Of a stretch of 64,000 nt of DNA, positions 13,801 through 28,800 are shown in pieces. Source of the DNA: Antedon mediterranea (Eukaryota > Echinodermata > Crinoidea > Comatulida > Antedonidae). Position 1 is the first letter of the stretch; each line of letters starts with the position of its first letter. The DNA lies in assembly GCF_964355755.1 (NCBI RefSeq), contig NC_092675.1, positions 27,864,912 to 27,928,911 on the forward strand, read 5' to 3'. Both the position numbers and the translations under genes were made by a program. Under the pieces are notes generated by a model. That model did not search any database. It was not told the DNA's origin and saw only the letters and a list, made by a program, of their open reading frames with translations.

Positions 13801-16800
13801 AATGTTTAGTAATTTATTTATCAAATGATATTTCAGCTGGACTCTTGGTCAGTTATTTTGAATGGTAGTGTGGTTATTACTAGGCCTGATGGCGTCGAAG
13901 AACATTTACATCTGGGTGACAGGTAATTCATTTTTATATAACATTTGAAAATGTCAACATTGATAGGTGTTGTAAATCCATCATTATGTCTATAATCTTA
14001 CTATAGAGCTTGTTTCCCACTAGGACGCAAGCACAGCGCAAGCGAGTTGACCAATCACAAGTGATAATTTCAGATAATCCATTGCTTGTGATTGGTTAAA
14101 TTGCGCTTACGTCGTTTCATTACGTCCTAGTGGGAACCAAGCTTAAACAAATACATTTTTTCATCCATGCTCTAAATCTATATTTACACTGTGCCCAACA
14201 CTGTGTAAAGAGGCACAATTTTTACTTTTTTTCTAATGAAAATGAAATATAAAAGTCTGAACATTATTGTTGTTTATTTACATACTCTACATCTTTACAA
14301 ATATAGACTCAAAATGTAATAACTTTTTAATTAACAAACTCAATCATGAATTTAAAATTTTAATTTGCTCAATATTTAATTAATATTCAATTTTTGTGCT
14401 TTATTACCTCAATTCATGTCAAGTATAAGAAAGATGCGCAGGACGTAATCTTATTCTAGGCTTTTCCATTAGTCAAATTCTGTAACAAGATCGATTCAGA
14501 TATTCCTATTAACATTGATAAATTTGCCCAGTTCGAGATAGAACATGCACGTTTAAATCATTTTGTATAGAGGAACAATTTAAATTTCCCTAAACCTGAA
14601 ATTGAATGCTAATTGTAAATGTAAGAAATTGACGTGCAAGATAAAATAACTGTAATTGTGTCCGGCTATCCATGGTTTTAAATTGTACATCAGCATAGGC
14701 AATCAATATTGTCCATCTAATAGTTGTATTATGCATAAGTTTAACCGAGTACATACTACAACATACAATCTTGTTTTTTTTAAATATAAAATGGCTATAT
14801 ATTTTAGTATGCTGTAAATGGAATATTTGCGCTGTATATTACAGTGTTATTAATATTAGATGTTATAAAACACATTAATTGAAAGCCTTATTATTTTGGT
14901 CAACTTGGTTCCACCTTGTTGAATCGAACTGTCAGTTTTTAACTCATCAAACATATTCAACTCATCAACATTCATTATTTGTAAAATATTTTCATAAAAG
15001 ATTATTGCCATAAATCCATTACTAATTTTTTCTTTATCCAAAACATCCACAATTCTTTCTATTACAGTAGAACCTTTTCTTTGGGACACCTAATTAGGAG
15101 ACACTGTCAAATGAAACGAGCAATAAGCATTATAATGACTATATATATAATAATCACTATTGCCAACTCTGTACAGTGAACACCCCTTTTAATGAAAACG
15201 AGCTAGGGACCTTATATGTTTAAACACTACAGCTAAACCCTATTCAGGAGAAATTCCTGTTAAGTTATCTTCTTAACAATGGGTTCTACTGATTTGCTGT
15301 TAGTAAATATTACTATTATTATGAAAGTTCACATTATATTTATATACAAATTGTTTTTGTCTTGTACAGTTTTGGAGTAAAACCAACTTTAGATAAACAA
15401 GTACACCGAGGGGTCATGAGGACGCAGGTGGACGACTGTCAGTTTGTCTGTATTACCCAGGATGATTATTACCATATACTTACACAAGGAGAGGAGAACA
15501 TTAGGAGGATTGAAGAAAATGGAAAGGTTGTTATGGTAACGGAGCACCGTATCTTAGATGAGAGGAGACAGGGACATGTTGTAATTAAGGTAGGTTTGTT
15601 TTAATTATTTGGTACAATGTTTTTCCTTATATTATTATTATATCTCTTTATTTGCTTTTTAAAAGAATTTGTGTATTATTTTGAATGGACGGATTCATAA
15701 ATGAATATAGTTTGTGAGTACATACAGTAATTCAATAACTTGTTTAAACGCGTGTGGTATAATTTTACATTGGATATGGCTATCGGAATTATGTCGGAGA
15801 TACACCAGAGTTAACTCAAAGGTATATGAAAGATTAAACTGATCATACGAGCACTTATGTTAGTTGTAAGTCTGGTATGATTTGGATCAGCTTAAGAACG
15901 TTCTATACACGCTTAAATCGAGTGTGTGCCTATTGTTCTATTATTTTTCTTATGTATGATATAATTACTCAAACATAATATGGAAATAATATCCTGTAAG
16001 TGTAACCTTAGTTGCCTAATTTAATTAAAGTAACTTATGTCTGGATTAATTTATAATATTCATGTATTATTTTTTTTTATTATGTACAAATAAATTTATT
16101 TTAATCAGTATGCATCAGTTTTGTCATTTCATATCTCATATTCATGTACTATAAATCCATCTTAACAATTATCATTATATTTCTCATTTATTATGCTTAC
16201 CTCAAATGGCTGCGTCTGACATTCTCAATGTCATTAAGAAAAAGCATATATTTCCATAATTATCCAGCCTAGAGATTTCTTTTTAGATTTGAAATTACTT
16301 CTCTAGATTGATGATATTAAACAATGACAATTTTGTGGCATTATTATTATTTTCAGGCTAAAAATGAACGTCTTATACAACATTTAATCGGTGATCATTC
16401 TCCTGTTGATCCTACTTTCGTGGAAGACTTTCTAATGACGTATAGAACTTTCTTGAGTACTCCAAAACCTGTGTACGATAAACTAATAGGCTGGTTTCAT
16501 GAACCTGATCTTCGAGACAGAGTTAGTACTCTTTTTTCAGTATATAAGCATAGCATAGCATTCTCTTTTAAGTGTAAATTTAGTCATCCCATGTCCCAAT
16601 TTTTCAGTTCTCCATTTTTTTCTCAACTTACTTTGTGTGTTACTCTAAATCGTTCTTGTCAGTAAAACCAAAATGATTTACATTTTTACATAATTTATTG
16701 TTTATTATATTAAGTTTAATTTGATGAAAATTTAAACAATTTGTGAAATAATAATATTGATTTGATTGTATGCTTTATGGCATACACTAGAACCCATATT

Positions 16801-19800
16801 AAGATAAAACTTTCAAGACCAAACTAAAAGTGTCCCTTGAATAGAGGTTGCCCATAGTGTTAAAACAACCTTTTATTCCTTACATCAGAAAGTGTCCCCT
16901 TAATGTGGGTATCCCCTGACTGGGAATGTCCCAAAGGAGAGGCTGTAATGATGATGTTGGATTGTAGGGATGTTCCCACTTGAGGTTTGTGGACTGTACC
17001 ATTTAGAGAGAGGGGTGTTAAATGGATTTTCTACTTTTCGAGTATATCTCACTTTTCGAGGAAAAATATGGCATTTATCGGTTTTTCCAGGTAAGCTAGC
17101 ACTTATAGACTACCAGCACCATTTCTGGTTTGTGTAACTAAATACTGTTATTTATATTATCTTTTTTTTTCAGGTTACACGTGTGGTTTTATTGTGGGTT
17201 AATAATCACTACAATGATTTTGAAAGTAATAGAGATATGATAGAATTTTTGGAAAAGTTTGAAGAATTATTAGAATCAGAGGTAAGATATGTTATTTTTA
17301 ATTTTAATTTTAATAATTGTCTTAAAGAAAATTTATGCCAACCGCAGCTACCAGATTGTTTTCAATAACAGTAATATACTGAGCCACACGTTTTGTATAT
17401 CACTTATACTGTTTTTATACACATTTATTCAGTTTTAACTGGAGCCCCCGTCCAAACGAATAGGCTTGTCTCATGAGGAGCCTTACAATACAAAACATTC
17501 AACATGATGATTAATTGTAAACTCTCCTAACCCAAAAAACATGTATTTTCCTAACAAACACCAAATAATTTATGCATCCTGTACTTGTGAGAATAGTGGT
17601 TGATGATTGTTCTGTCCACCTTTTCAATCGTTCTTATAAATGTATGCTGGTTCTTGTACTACCCTACAGTATAGCAAAATACAGCACTAAATTATAGAAT
17701 CAAGTCTTAAAAATCTGGCCTGACTTTAAGGCTTGGAATCAATAAATTCATGATGTGAGCACTTCAATCTTAAGCTTCACATAATCTGGTCAGCTTTACC
17801 TATCAGTTGGCGATAGTATCATATTTTTTATTGCATCTCGCTTTAGTTTTTACAAGTTTGTAATTAATGCACACTCAAAAATACATATGACAATAGTGGT
17901 TAGGTAGGTGAGTAGAATCAGCGTCAAGGCCTTCTGTTTACCTTAAAGTTTATTCCAAGATTTTCACCTGTAGTAAAGTACAATTAATCATTGATGATAC
18001 CTTTTCAAAGTATTCAATGTAAACTTAGATGTTGATAGTCAACTTAAGTGGAAATAGTCTAGCAATAAAAATCATTTATCATTTCTGTATTCTAGGAAAC
18101 ATTTTAACTCTATAGCAACTTAGATACTGGTATTCAACAAGTGTAAATAGTCAAGCAATAAAAATCATTTATGATATCTGTATTCTAAGAAACTACAAAT
18201 CTATAGCAACTACTTAAGTTGAATTAAGTATTACAGTTTTCTTGAACTTTGTTGTTTAATCAATATGAGATATTGACCCTTTATAATCAGGTAATTATTC
18301 TCTCTGTATTGCTTTTTTTCTTCAACTTAGAATATGTCTGGTCAGTTGAGGCTACTCCATATTGCTGGTGCTGCAAAGGCTAAGAAGAGAACAGTGACTT
18401 TGGTATGTTTAGCCATTATTTTTGTATGTAACATATTGTAACACAGCAGTGCTGTATCTGTCCATTTCTAATATTAGCATACATGGCTTTGTCCTATTGT
18501 TCAGTGTTTGTTTATATGTAAAGAAAGTTTAGGATTATATTTTTGTTTAGTAGCTTAGGCCAGACTATATTTATGTTACACAAAATATTTACTACTCATT
18601 GTTAAACAAAAATAATTGATAATAAATTATTATTTCTGAAGAAAGAACAATAATTAAATTGTTATTTTAAAAAGTCTGGCAGTGTTTTTTAAAAGAAATA
18701 TTTCCATTATAATGTAAAGAATCCTGATTTCTTAGTTACTTAATAAAAAAAAAATGTTTAATTTTTCTATAATAGTTTTACTGAAATGATTAATTAATGA
18801 GCAAAAACAGAAATAACATAAATCTTGTTGTGTTTAATCCGATGAAACAATATAAAAGACATATTAAGATATTATCTATTCTAAACACACACATGTGATG
18901 AATGAACGTAAAAATAGCTCGCATTAATCAACTTTATTATTAATTTCTCGGAAGGCTCGCTCCGATAGAACGTCTCCTCTATCTTTTACAATCATCGGTG
19001 GTTGGGAAAAGAAAATGGGTTTGTTTATATCAAGAGTTGAAAAAGGCTCTAAGGCACATGAGGCAGGTTTAAGGAGAGGTGACCAGGTCAGTATTTTACA
19101 GTTTCTGATTTTTTTATTTATTTAACACTTTGACAGAAAGCTTCTTAGTATCATTCATCTTCTAGATACTTTTTAGTTCATCAACTTGTTAATGATATAC
19201 ACTTGTTATAAAGTAAAACAAAATATTCATTCATTATTAGATATGGGCTCTATATCATAAAGAGTTTTTGGAACATATTTGTAACATATCTTTAATGATT
19301 AATTTAATTTAAAAGATGTATAAATGTTGACATCAGAATAACCTGTTTTACATATTGTTTTATCAGAGAAAAATATATGGCTATTCAATCTGTCTTTTTT
19401 TTATACAAAGAAACAAGTCCTAAAGTGATTATTATTTATTTGAAATAATTTACATATGTAGAACCCATATTAAAAGGATACATTTGGAAACCAAAGTGTT
19501 CCTTTAATAAAGATGTCTCTTGAATAGAAGTTGTTACTGTTAAAACATATATTACTTTCCATTCGTTTTGCGGAAAGTATTCTTTCAATAGGTTACCCAA
19601 ACAGAGGAGTTTCTACTGTATTCAGAACCTGTACAAAGAGAATGATAATAGAGATCGAGAAAAATTAAATGACAAAATATGAATACATAATTGTAATAAA
19701 TTGATTTAAAATGTTACTGCTTAAATTTTTTAGTATCTTTATTGTCTCATTAAATTACTTTTTGTAACTTCTGTCAGATTCACGAGGTAAATGGTCATAA

Positions 19801-22800
19801 CTTTGATCGTATGATGCACGTTAAAGCTCTAGAGATTATACAAGGAACTACTCATCTCGTTATAACAGTCAAGTATAACACGTTAGGTAATCAGTTTTTT
19901 TTCTATGACAGTGCTGATTTTAAATGTCATTAATTTAAATACTATAAATAAAAAGTAATCTCCCGTTTATCTTCAAAAAGTGTTATTTATGATGGTAAAA
20001 TCAGGTTCATAAGGGGAATGCGTCAGTTTTTCGTCGAAAGAGGAATTTGAACATACTGTGGAGGTGTCTAATTGGCAAAGTATTCAAATGTCAATACATT
20101 TTCACAAATTAGCGAAATACTAATTGATAAAAAATTATAATATTAAAATTTCGTTGTGATTCTCACACCATATTAATTCATTTTATATTTACTGACAGGA
20201 AATCGGGGTGGGTGGGGGGAGAATGAATAAAGATGAACAGATTTAACATTATAAATTGTTTGAATTAAAAAATTTTGGGTAATTGTCTGAATAATCTACT
20301 TTTTTTTAAAACCCATGGTAGAATTTAAGTCCACAATAAACATAATTCTATACATTTAAAAAAATATTCTACTGGAGTTGCTGCAGTAACTAAACTTGCT
20401 TTACTACAATATTGCATGATTTACTGTTGTTTCAAAGTAAAAGTTTATGCCACAGTGTTTGATTACCTAAAGCTTGTTAAATGATTTCACACCAACAGTT
20501 ACTGCAGTAGAATCATTCTAACATTGTCCCTTGTTTTTCAATTCGTAGCATTTAGAGATTTATTAGCATCGCAAGAAGGTAGAAACAATTCACGTCGACG
20601 AGCAAGTCAAGATATTGCTTTACTACAATCTGACCCTCGTGCGAGGCTTACGACCCCAGACTCGAGCGTCTCACCAGAAATCAAGGATAAGAAAGATAAA
20701 AAAGGACATGGGTCCATTGGGCATAAAACAAAGCTAAGAAAGGCAATTGCTAAGCTTAGTATACTGCCAAATAAATCCATGGAAGGAACGTAAGTTCACA
20801 TTTTATATTACATTATTTTAATAGTTTAAAAACGCTTTTGAAGTGGTATGTTAGCTCGCTAGTTACAAGATAACAAACCCATAATTTATAAATGATGATG
20901 ACTAGTTTAAACAAAATCAAATATAGCTTTAACTCTAAATTATGATTAAATGTTTCAATCCTTATAACTTCTTTTTATCCACTATCACTTGGTTGTCTGT
21001 TAAATTTACATTTGGTTTTTATATCAAATATGTTTAAATACTAATATTAAGTACTTGTGTTTTTAATTCTCTCTTCCTTATTGACTTTCTACTTCTAATA
21101 ATATTAATAATAAAAGAAATTTGTGAGTTTCTCCACCAAAAGTGCTGAAGGTGCTTCTGGATGACCTACAGTATTGTTAATTACCTAATATTTTCTTGCA
21201 AATATTTTGTAGAGAACAAAGAAGAGCGCAGGACGATACAATCTTAAAGCGGTCTACCACCACCAGCAGTCAATCTAGTGGTAGCAGCCTGCATCATAGC
21301 AGTAGTAATCCTGATTTGACGTCTCTTTCAACGCAGCTTTATGAACCAATCTGGAGCGGAATGCCAGACCATCCTGAACATGTACTGAAAGTATTTGTGT
21401 CTGAACCACCATATGGATGCAAGTACTTTCTCATACACAAGGTGAGTACCATGTTTGTTTTGTTATGCTTTTGTAAAGACTTGAATCTAGGCAGGATAGT
21501 ATATGTGTTATAAGTTTGTTTATACTATATATAGTAGAACCTAATAAGATTCCCTGTATAAGATTTTTTTTTACGTCTTCTTGAAATGCTACTCTTTAAA
21601 AAGAAAAAAAAAGAACATACTAAATTAAACAATTTATGTCTATTTTGTAAATTTCATGTGTAATTAATTTTAGTTAGATTTTTATTCTGGATAGATAATT
21701 TGGAAGCTGTGATGCGGCTGGCTCTGTCCCTGAACCCACATGACAACCCTTCCAATGGATACTAGGTCCGCACGCATGTCCCTGTCGGGGACTTCGGCCC
21801 CTTCGTCGGGACAAATCCTGCCGCCACCACTCTTTGGATGTCTCACTTTGTGTCCCTGAACCTAATGATATATAATAATATTTTTCCTTACTTTGCATTA
21901 CATTAACATAAACTGAATATATTAATTATAATTAATAAATTATCAGGAAACGTCTGCAAAGGAGGTAGTCATGTTAGCAATGCAAGAATTTGGCTTAACT
22001 GGTGCTCAGAATTTTGGACGTTTTTCACTCTGTGAGGTCACCGTAGCAAATGAGGGTCTCATCAAACAAAAACGCTTTCCAGAACATCTGCAAAACATCG
22101 CTGAAAAGCTGAGTCTGAACGGAAGGTTATTCTTGAAGAACAATCAAAGCTCTGAATCTCTGGTTACTGATGATGTTGCAGTGGTAAGTTGCATTGCATT
22201 TGTTTTAAATTATAGTGTGAAATGAAGACAAAATGGATACTATTTAGCTGAAATTTAGTGAAATTCCACTCTTCCTTGGTATTAACCATATAATACTCTT
22301 CCACCATCAATCAAGAATGCCAACTCTATTGACATCTTCAAACAGTTGTTTATAACCCATTTCTTTCGCATAGCATCTGAAATTACATAATTTCTACCTA
22401 GATCAGGCCTTGTGGTCGTAGCACTTTAGAGAAAATTTATTTTGGTTAAGCGCAAGACAAAAGAAAATTATTATTATTCTTATTGTGTGTAAAGAATGTG
22501 CCATCGGCTTGACTCATTTACATATTGCTATATTCTGTCTCTAGGAACTCATGAAAGAAGGCCAAGTGAGCTTACTGCAACTGAATACGTCCGAGGTGGC
22601 TGTCCAACTAACACTCAAAGATTTTGACGTGTTCCAGAACATAGAGCCAACAGAGTACATTGATGATCTCTTTAAGATTAAAACTAAACATGGAACAGAT
22701 CGGTTAAAAGCTTTTGAAGAGGTATATAATTCAGTTATCTCACCAATTATACATTTCATAAACCTACAGAATTAAAACTGTTTGAGGACAATTTTAGTTA

Positions 22801-25800
22801 CTTGCTCAAAGCCAGAATTGAACACAGACTGAAATACTTTATTCCATGTTACATATATTTTGTTCACTCTTAATTTTGTTCTGTTTTATTTTTTTTCTAG
22901 CTTGTGAACCAAGAGATGTTCTGGGTTGTCACTGAAGTTTGTAGTGAACTTAATGTCATTAAACGAATGAAGATCATTAAGTTTTATATTAAATTAGCCA
23001 GTAAGTTGTTAATGTTTCATTGCGATAAAATAAACATTTCAAATGTAGATCTTAAGGCATGTTATTCCATTTTTGGAAAAATATAAAATATTTTGTTATA
23101 GAATTGCAGGAAATATATATTTTGTTATATATAAAATATATAGTGTTTTATTTCTCAATATATTTGTGTTATGTTGTAATATTAATTTATTATTTCATAT
23201 AAATCCAACAGCAAGAAACTGAATGGATAAACTATATTGTGCTTATAAACTAAAGCTCTGTCTACACTATCAAACTAGTTTGACAAAAAATGTGTGATGT
23301 GCCCAAATATGGTTGTGATATGCCCAATATGATAGTGATATGATGCCATCGTGTCCAAATTTGGGCACATTACTTTTTTTTGTCACATAAAATTTGGTAG
23401 TGTAGACAGAGCTTAAGAAATAAGTATAATTTTTAGCTTAAAGAGCAGAGTAGAAACAGTCATAGGTTACAACCCTTGCATTAGTTCAGGATTGAACCAT
23501 GAACTTTAGAATTTGAAGGCAAGAACATCAACCTCCAATTTTATATTCTAAAACTTTCTTTTGATCCCAGGGCATTGTAAAGATACTAAGAATTTCAACT
23601 CAATGTTTGCAATTGTAAGTGGTCTAGGACATGGTTCAGTATCTAGGTTACGCAACACTTGGGACAAGCTGCCCAACAAGTATACGAAGATGTTTTCAGA
23701 CTTACAAGACCTAATGGACCCGTCACGGAACATGTCCAAATATAGGAATCTTGTTAATGCTGAGCACGTACAGCCACCTACGGTAAGTATTTTATACCCA
23801 TAATGTTGTCAAATTACTTCTCAGAACTTTATTATTCTTTAAAATACATTTGAAAACATAGACCAGCCCACAGATAATGTTTTTTTTTTGGTAGAATTGA
23901 ACTTTTTTTGTTGCCGTTGTGGACAGGAAAAATATTCCAAATTGTCTGTAATGTCAAATTATGGATTACAGTTTAAGATTTCTCAATATTTATTTTCCTT
24001 TTTCAGATTCCATTTTTTCCAATCACAAAGAAGGATTTGACCTTTATTCATCTTGGTAACGATTCCGAGGTTGATGGTCTGATCAATTTTGAAAAATTAC
24101 GTATGATTGCGAAAGAAGTTCGATTTATAATGGGCATGGCATCAACACCTTATGTAAGTTGTGTTTTAAATATAATTCTAAAAATCTAATGTTTTTCTAT
24201 TGAAAATATTAATTTCTGTATTTTTGTTAGGAAATATGCCTGTACATCTAGTTATACTGTCTTAGTTTTGCTATTTTTTAATATTTTGATTATAAAAATA
24301 TTTTTTTTCCGATAGGATCCAAGAGGCATGTTTGATCAGTCTTCAGTATTTGGTGCTCCCAACGCAAGTGTCGCTCATGCAGTCATGACAGCTGTGTCGG
24401 GACCAACCCAACAGCAACGCAAGAAGGCAAATGCTGCCAAGCGTGGATCAACCTTCCTTAATCCTAAGAAGATGTGGGAAGAAGTAAGATCTATTTCTTC
24501 TTTTTTTTCAGTTATTCACTTTTTCCAAAAAAATTAACAACAAGGTTTAAAAAAAAAACACAAAATCAGGGTAGATAACTTTGTTTTTTTATCCAGTTTT
24601 TGCTCCAAGTCAATATTATTACTATAATGTAACATTAAAATGGCCTATTCAAATAATTTATTTTTTTCAAGGATAATGTTTTATATAGTGCCATATCCAC
24701 AATAGTGCTCATGGCGCTGTGGACTTAGATGTTACATCTTTTCAACAACATTGTTCTCCCCTAAGGGTCACGTCATGTTACCGGCTGCCAACTGCTGCAC
24801 TATTACATCTGTCCACGAGATATATCTTGAATTTATGCCATTCTGTATGATGCAAACTATGACTTTGTTTCTTTGATGGCAGACTGTCATATTTACCTCA
24901 TTTTATGTGTACTTTAAACATATAATTTTTATTTCAAAATTGAAAAATGTGCAATTTGTGTATCAAACATTCTAGAAACACATCTTCCATTTAATGTACC
25001 TTAATCTTTCAATATGTTTTTATGCTTCATGGGTAATTGAATAATAAGATCACATGCTACTAGTCTTATCTTGTCCTTGCGCTAAATAGTTCACAAATGT
25101 ATGTTAATTGGAATTACAACCTGGTTAACAATAATTATTAAGTTATTGTGTATCTAGGCCGTAATGTTAAGTAAGCAGATAATAGCACTTGCTCTACAAA
25201 TGTGACCTCAATGATACTATGGGAAATCTTTAAAGAAAACATGTTAATTTCTTTTAATCTTGTTTATTATAGTTACTATTTACTCAATGCAACATATAAT
25301 ATTACCTTGACTTTTCTGTACTCTGTAATAGTTACACATTTATCGGACAAAGATAATGCTTTATACAGTAACCGCCGTAGTGGGCTAGATTACAACAACA
25401 ACTTCATCTAAGGGCTAAGGGACGGTCCCCTTTGTATCGAGCTGCCGACAAACTACATTTTGCATTTACACCATATTGGAAAATGAAAAAAAAAAATCTG
25501 CATTCTCTTGCCTTTGTATTTTATTTTATTACTATTTACATTTGTTTGAATAAATATACCAAATATATTCTACTACATTACTGTATCAAAAGATCTCCTA
25601 AACTCATTATATTTTGACATTCATTGTTGTATTATTAGTTGTTTACAAAATACATTAAGAATTTTGAGAATAAATGAGTTCATATATTATTTTCGCAGGC
25701 TCAGATGGCACGAAGAGTCCGCCTTTACCTCAGTAACATGCATGTTATAACTGACGAGTCAGAATTACGAGAGCTATCGCTGAAATGCGAACCCCTTCCT

Positions 25801-28800
25801 AGCAGTTCAAACACAGGGACGTTATCGCGAAGGAAGTCCTTACCGGATTTAGCGGTCAACGCCGTAAACCAACAAAATATCACCTCACCTGCTAAGAAAA
25901 ATGAAAAGAATGATCAGATTAAAAAAATTATTTATAAAGATGCTCCCAAAACATCATTTGGTAAGTTTTAGATTATAGTTTTTGTTTTATTAAATTAAAT
26001 ATAGTCATATATTGGAAATTTAATTTTGTGTTTTGGATATACTGTCTATGATCTATTAGAAATATGAATGCAAGATGTTATTTTTTGATTTATTATTAAT
26101 GCAGTTGAGTCAGTTTGTAATGAAAAAATTCAAAAATTTTAATTTATTTTTTTAATGTTTACATCGTCATAAACCGTATATATTATTCATATTAAGGGTA
26201 GTTTAGTATAAATTCATATTCTTTATTTTTTATACTATTTGGTTTTACAAATATTATATTTATATATTATTATTATACATATTTTTATTGATTTTCTCTT
26301 GTGAACTTTTATTTAACCTGGGCTTTTGTTGGATCATTATTTTATAGAAGGTAATTTGCATCAAGTCATATATTTAAAAGACTTTCAATACTATATGCAC
26401 TTAATGAAATATTAGTAGTTAAAAAGATTACACTGAATTATTAAGACAGTACATTTTTAGTCTCTAGGCTAAACTCCAGGAAATTACTTTTATAAGTAAT
26501 GTCTAGGAATCTATTTCTTTTTTAAAAAGAGAGAATAAAATTGCAGGAATATCATTTTTTTATAATACAATGAATTAGACCTATTTGTAAACAAGGTGGG
26601 GAAGTTGACAGGGATGTATTGTATCTTATTCATACAATGTGAGGTGATAAATTCAGGATCTTCTTTGAATGTATGACAAATGAATTGCAGGAAGTCTGTG
26701 TGGCAAGTTTGTTTCATGGTGTTACTATAGAATGACGGTTGCTGGATTGTTGTGGTGAATGGTATTTTTATTGGGGTTTCATTTGTTGGGATATATTGTA
26801 CTGATCTGTAGCACACATGACATACTTATTGTTTACGTGGGAAAATTGAATCTTTACACTAGCTAGGTTTTAATGACGACCACTGTATAATGATAATGTA
26901 TCAAATATGAATTGCTTATTTTCAAGACACAACGGATTATGAAATGCATGATTTACTTTTTTTTTCCAAATTTGTACCCTTTTTTTTTATTATACTTGCA
27001 TGAAGTAGTTGGTGAGAATTGTTTCATTTTATTTGTGTGATAAATTTTAAGTTTTGCATTTTATATTATTATTATTTTCTATTATGATTTTGCCATTATG
27101 TTATTAATAAGTAAACATTATAACTACAAAAATGGTGGCCCCAGCTGATTGTTTGTTATTCGGTTTCTCTACTAGGGGCCACCTCACCAAACACCCTTCA
27201 CAAGCTTCTAATGCTATCTGAAGAGGGCGACAGAGGACTAAAAACAATGCCCTTCAATCGCATTTCTGCTGCAAATAACAACAGCTCAAAGGGGCCATCC
27301 CCTCGGCAGTCCCCTAAAATGCAACCCCACGGGAGAAGGAAGGGGATGCCGGGGACAAGAGATACAGGTATGAATCCTCCACCACCCAAACTGCGGTCGC
27401 AACGAAGTGACAGCGGCTTAAGCATGAGTAGTACGGGTAGTCTGGACATGTACTTTTACAAACGAAGGCATACGGTTGGTGAGTAAACAAATCGCACTTG
27501 CCGTGACCTCCCGAGGGCAGCAAACTAATCAAATTAAAATTATTGAATTATATTACTAAACAATTCATGCATTTGAATCTGAATTTTTGGAATTTCTTGA
27601 GAACTTGCATTGGATACAAAATTTTAATCTGGGTTTTAAAACTTTTTTTTGTTTCCTAGAAACCACTAAAGATCAAAGTTATCGTGAATAATGCATGAAT
27701 TTTTTTAATTCTTAATTAATTTCCAACAAGAATTGTCAATTTTCCTCTGGGATAGAAATAATGTTGAATTATTAAATGACTTCTGATGCTTTATTAACAA
27801 TGCTATTTTTTATCTCTATTCTTTGCTAACAATTTATTTCTAAATAAATCCTTTGGAAAACGATTAGCAAAAAAAATGATACATTAATAGATTACTTTTT
27901 TTAGATAAAAGAATACATCATAAATTTTGACATAAGTTCTTTCTGAGAAAAAAAAAATTTGAATTTCAAAATTAATAAAGCAAAAATGAAAAAAAAAGGC
28001 TTGGAATTTGCTGCTCAAATTGACACAGGCAGAATGAGTGTTACTGTACTAGTATTAATCCTATTTATGTTTACACTCACATATATATATATATATATAT
28101 ATTATAATTGATATGCCCTACCCCTTATGCCTTCAGTTGTTTTTGTTATTTTAGTTTTGCACGTTTACACCTAGCATGCTAATTTGTGTTTGGTTTTATC
28201 ATTGTGTTCATTTTATTTTGCATGTTTTGCACAGGATATTGTAAACATTGTTATTATGTTTCATTTTGTTTTTACCTTGCTTACTAAATCGCTTCTATTT
28301 TCTTTATGGTGCTAGGTTTCGTTTTTAAGTTGCAATTCTTGTAAATATCTCTTTTCAAATGGCTATGAACTCATTCTTGATGGCTTTTAATGACATTTAA
28401 ATGTCTTAAAATGCACTGTGCTTTTATTTAGTCTAGATGTTGCTTAAGATATGAACAAATGGAGTGTTATGACGTCAATAGGATACTTTGTCTGCTTGTT
28501 ATCGGACATTTGCGCTTAGTATGCCCTGTTTTTCGCTCTGATTAAGCAGACCCATGCTAGACATCAACTCATGATACTTTTTTCGCTTATAGAAATTTCC
28601 TACGTTCTATTCAGGTGTTTCATATTTTGCAAAAAAACTATTCTTTCTCTAGGACTTTAGAAATACATAAATAAAAATATGGGAAAAAAATAGTTCAATC
28701 CATTATAAAAGCTATCTGGTTACATTTCATAGTTTGGAATTATGTTTTTTTTTGCTAAAAAATAATAATAATAATTCAAGCTTATATAGCGCATTATGCT

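Larger units (their letters stand above)
15590..27175. other. Introns between RAPGEF2 exons 7 and 22
   Basis: Most are AT-rich with nothing recognisable. Exceptions: pogo-like remnants at 16788-16965 and 19460-19620; an 88-base tandem duplication at 18027-18200; a GC-richer insert at 21692-21862; M1 copy 4 at 23251-23415; and two related repeats at about 24665-24790 and 25340-25450. Open frames beyond donors (for example after 16521 or 24483) are intronic. Confidence 0.5.

Noticed and set aside
16522-16665. Extension of RAPGEF2 exon 8 to the end of its open frame
   Set aside because: Homology stops at LRDR and resumes exactly with VTRVV in exon 9; GTTAGT at 16522 is the donor.
26511-26816. 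101-codon minus-strand frame in RAPGEF2 intron 21
   Set aside because: No homology, no splice signals, AT-rich composition like the surrounding intron.
27198-27532. Minus-strand frames opposite RAPGEF2 exon 22
   Set aside because: Antisense shadows of a verified coding exon.
28079-28102. Alternating AT run
   Set aside because: Ordinary microsatellite; not informative beyond possible length polymorphism.
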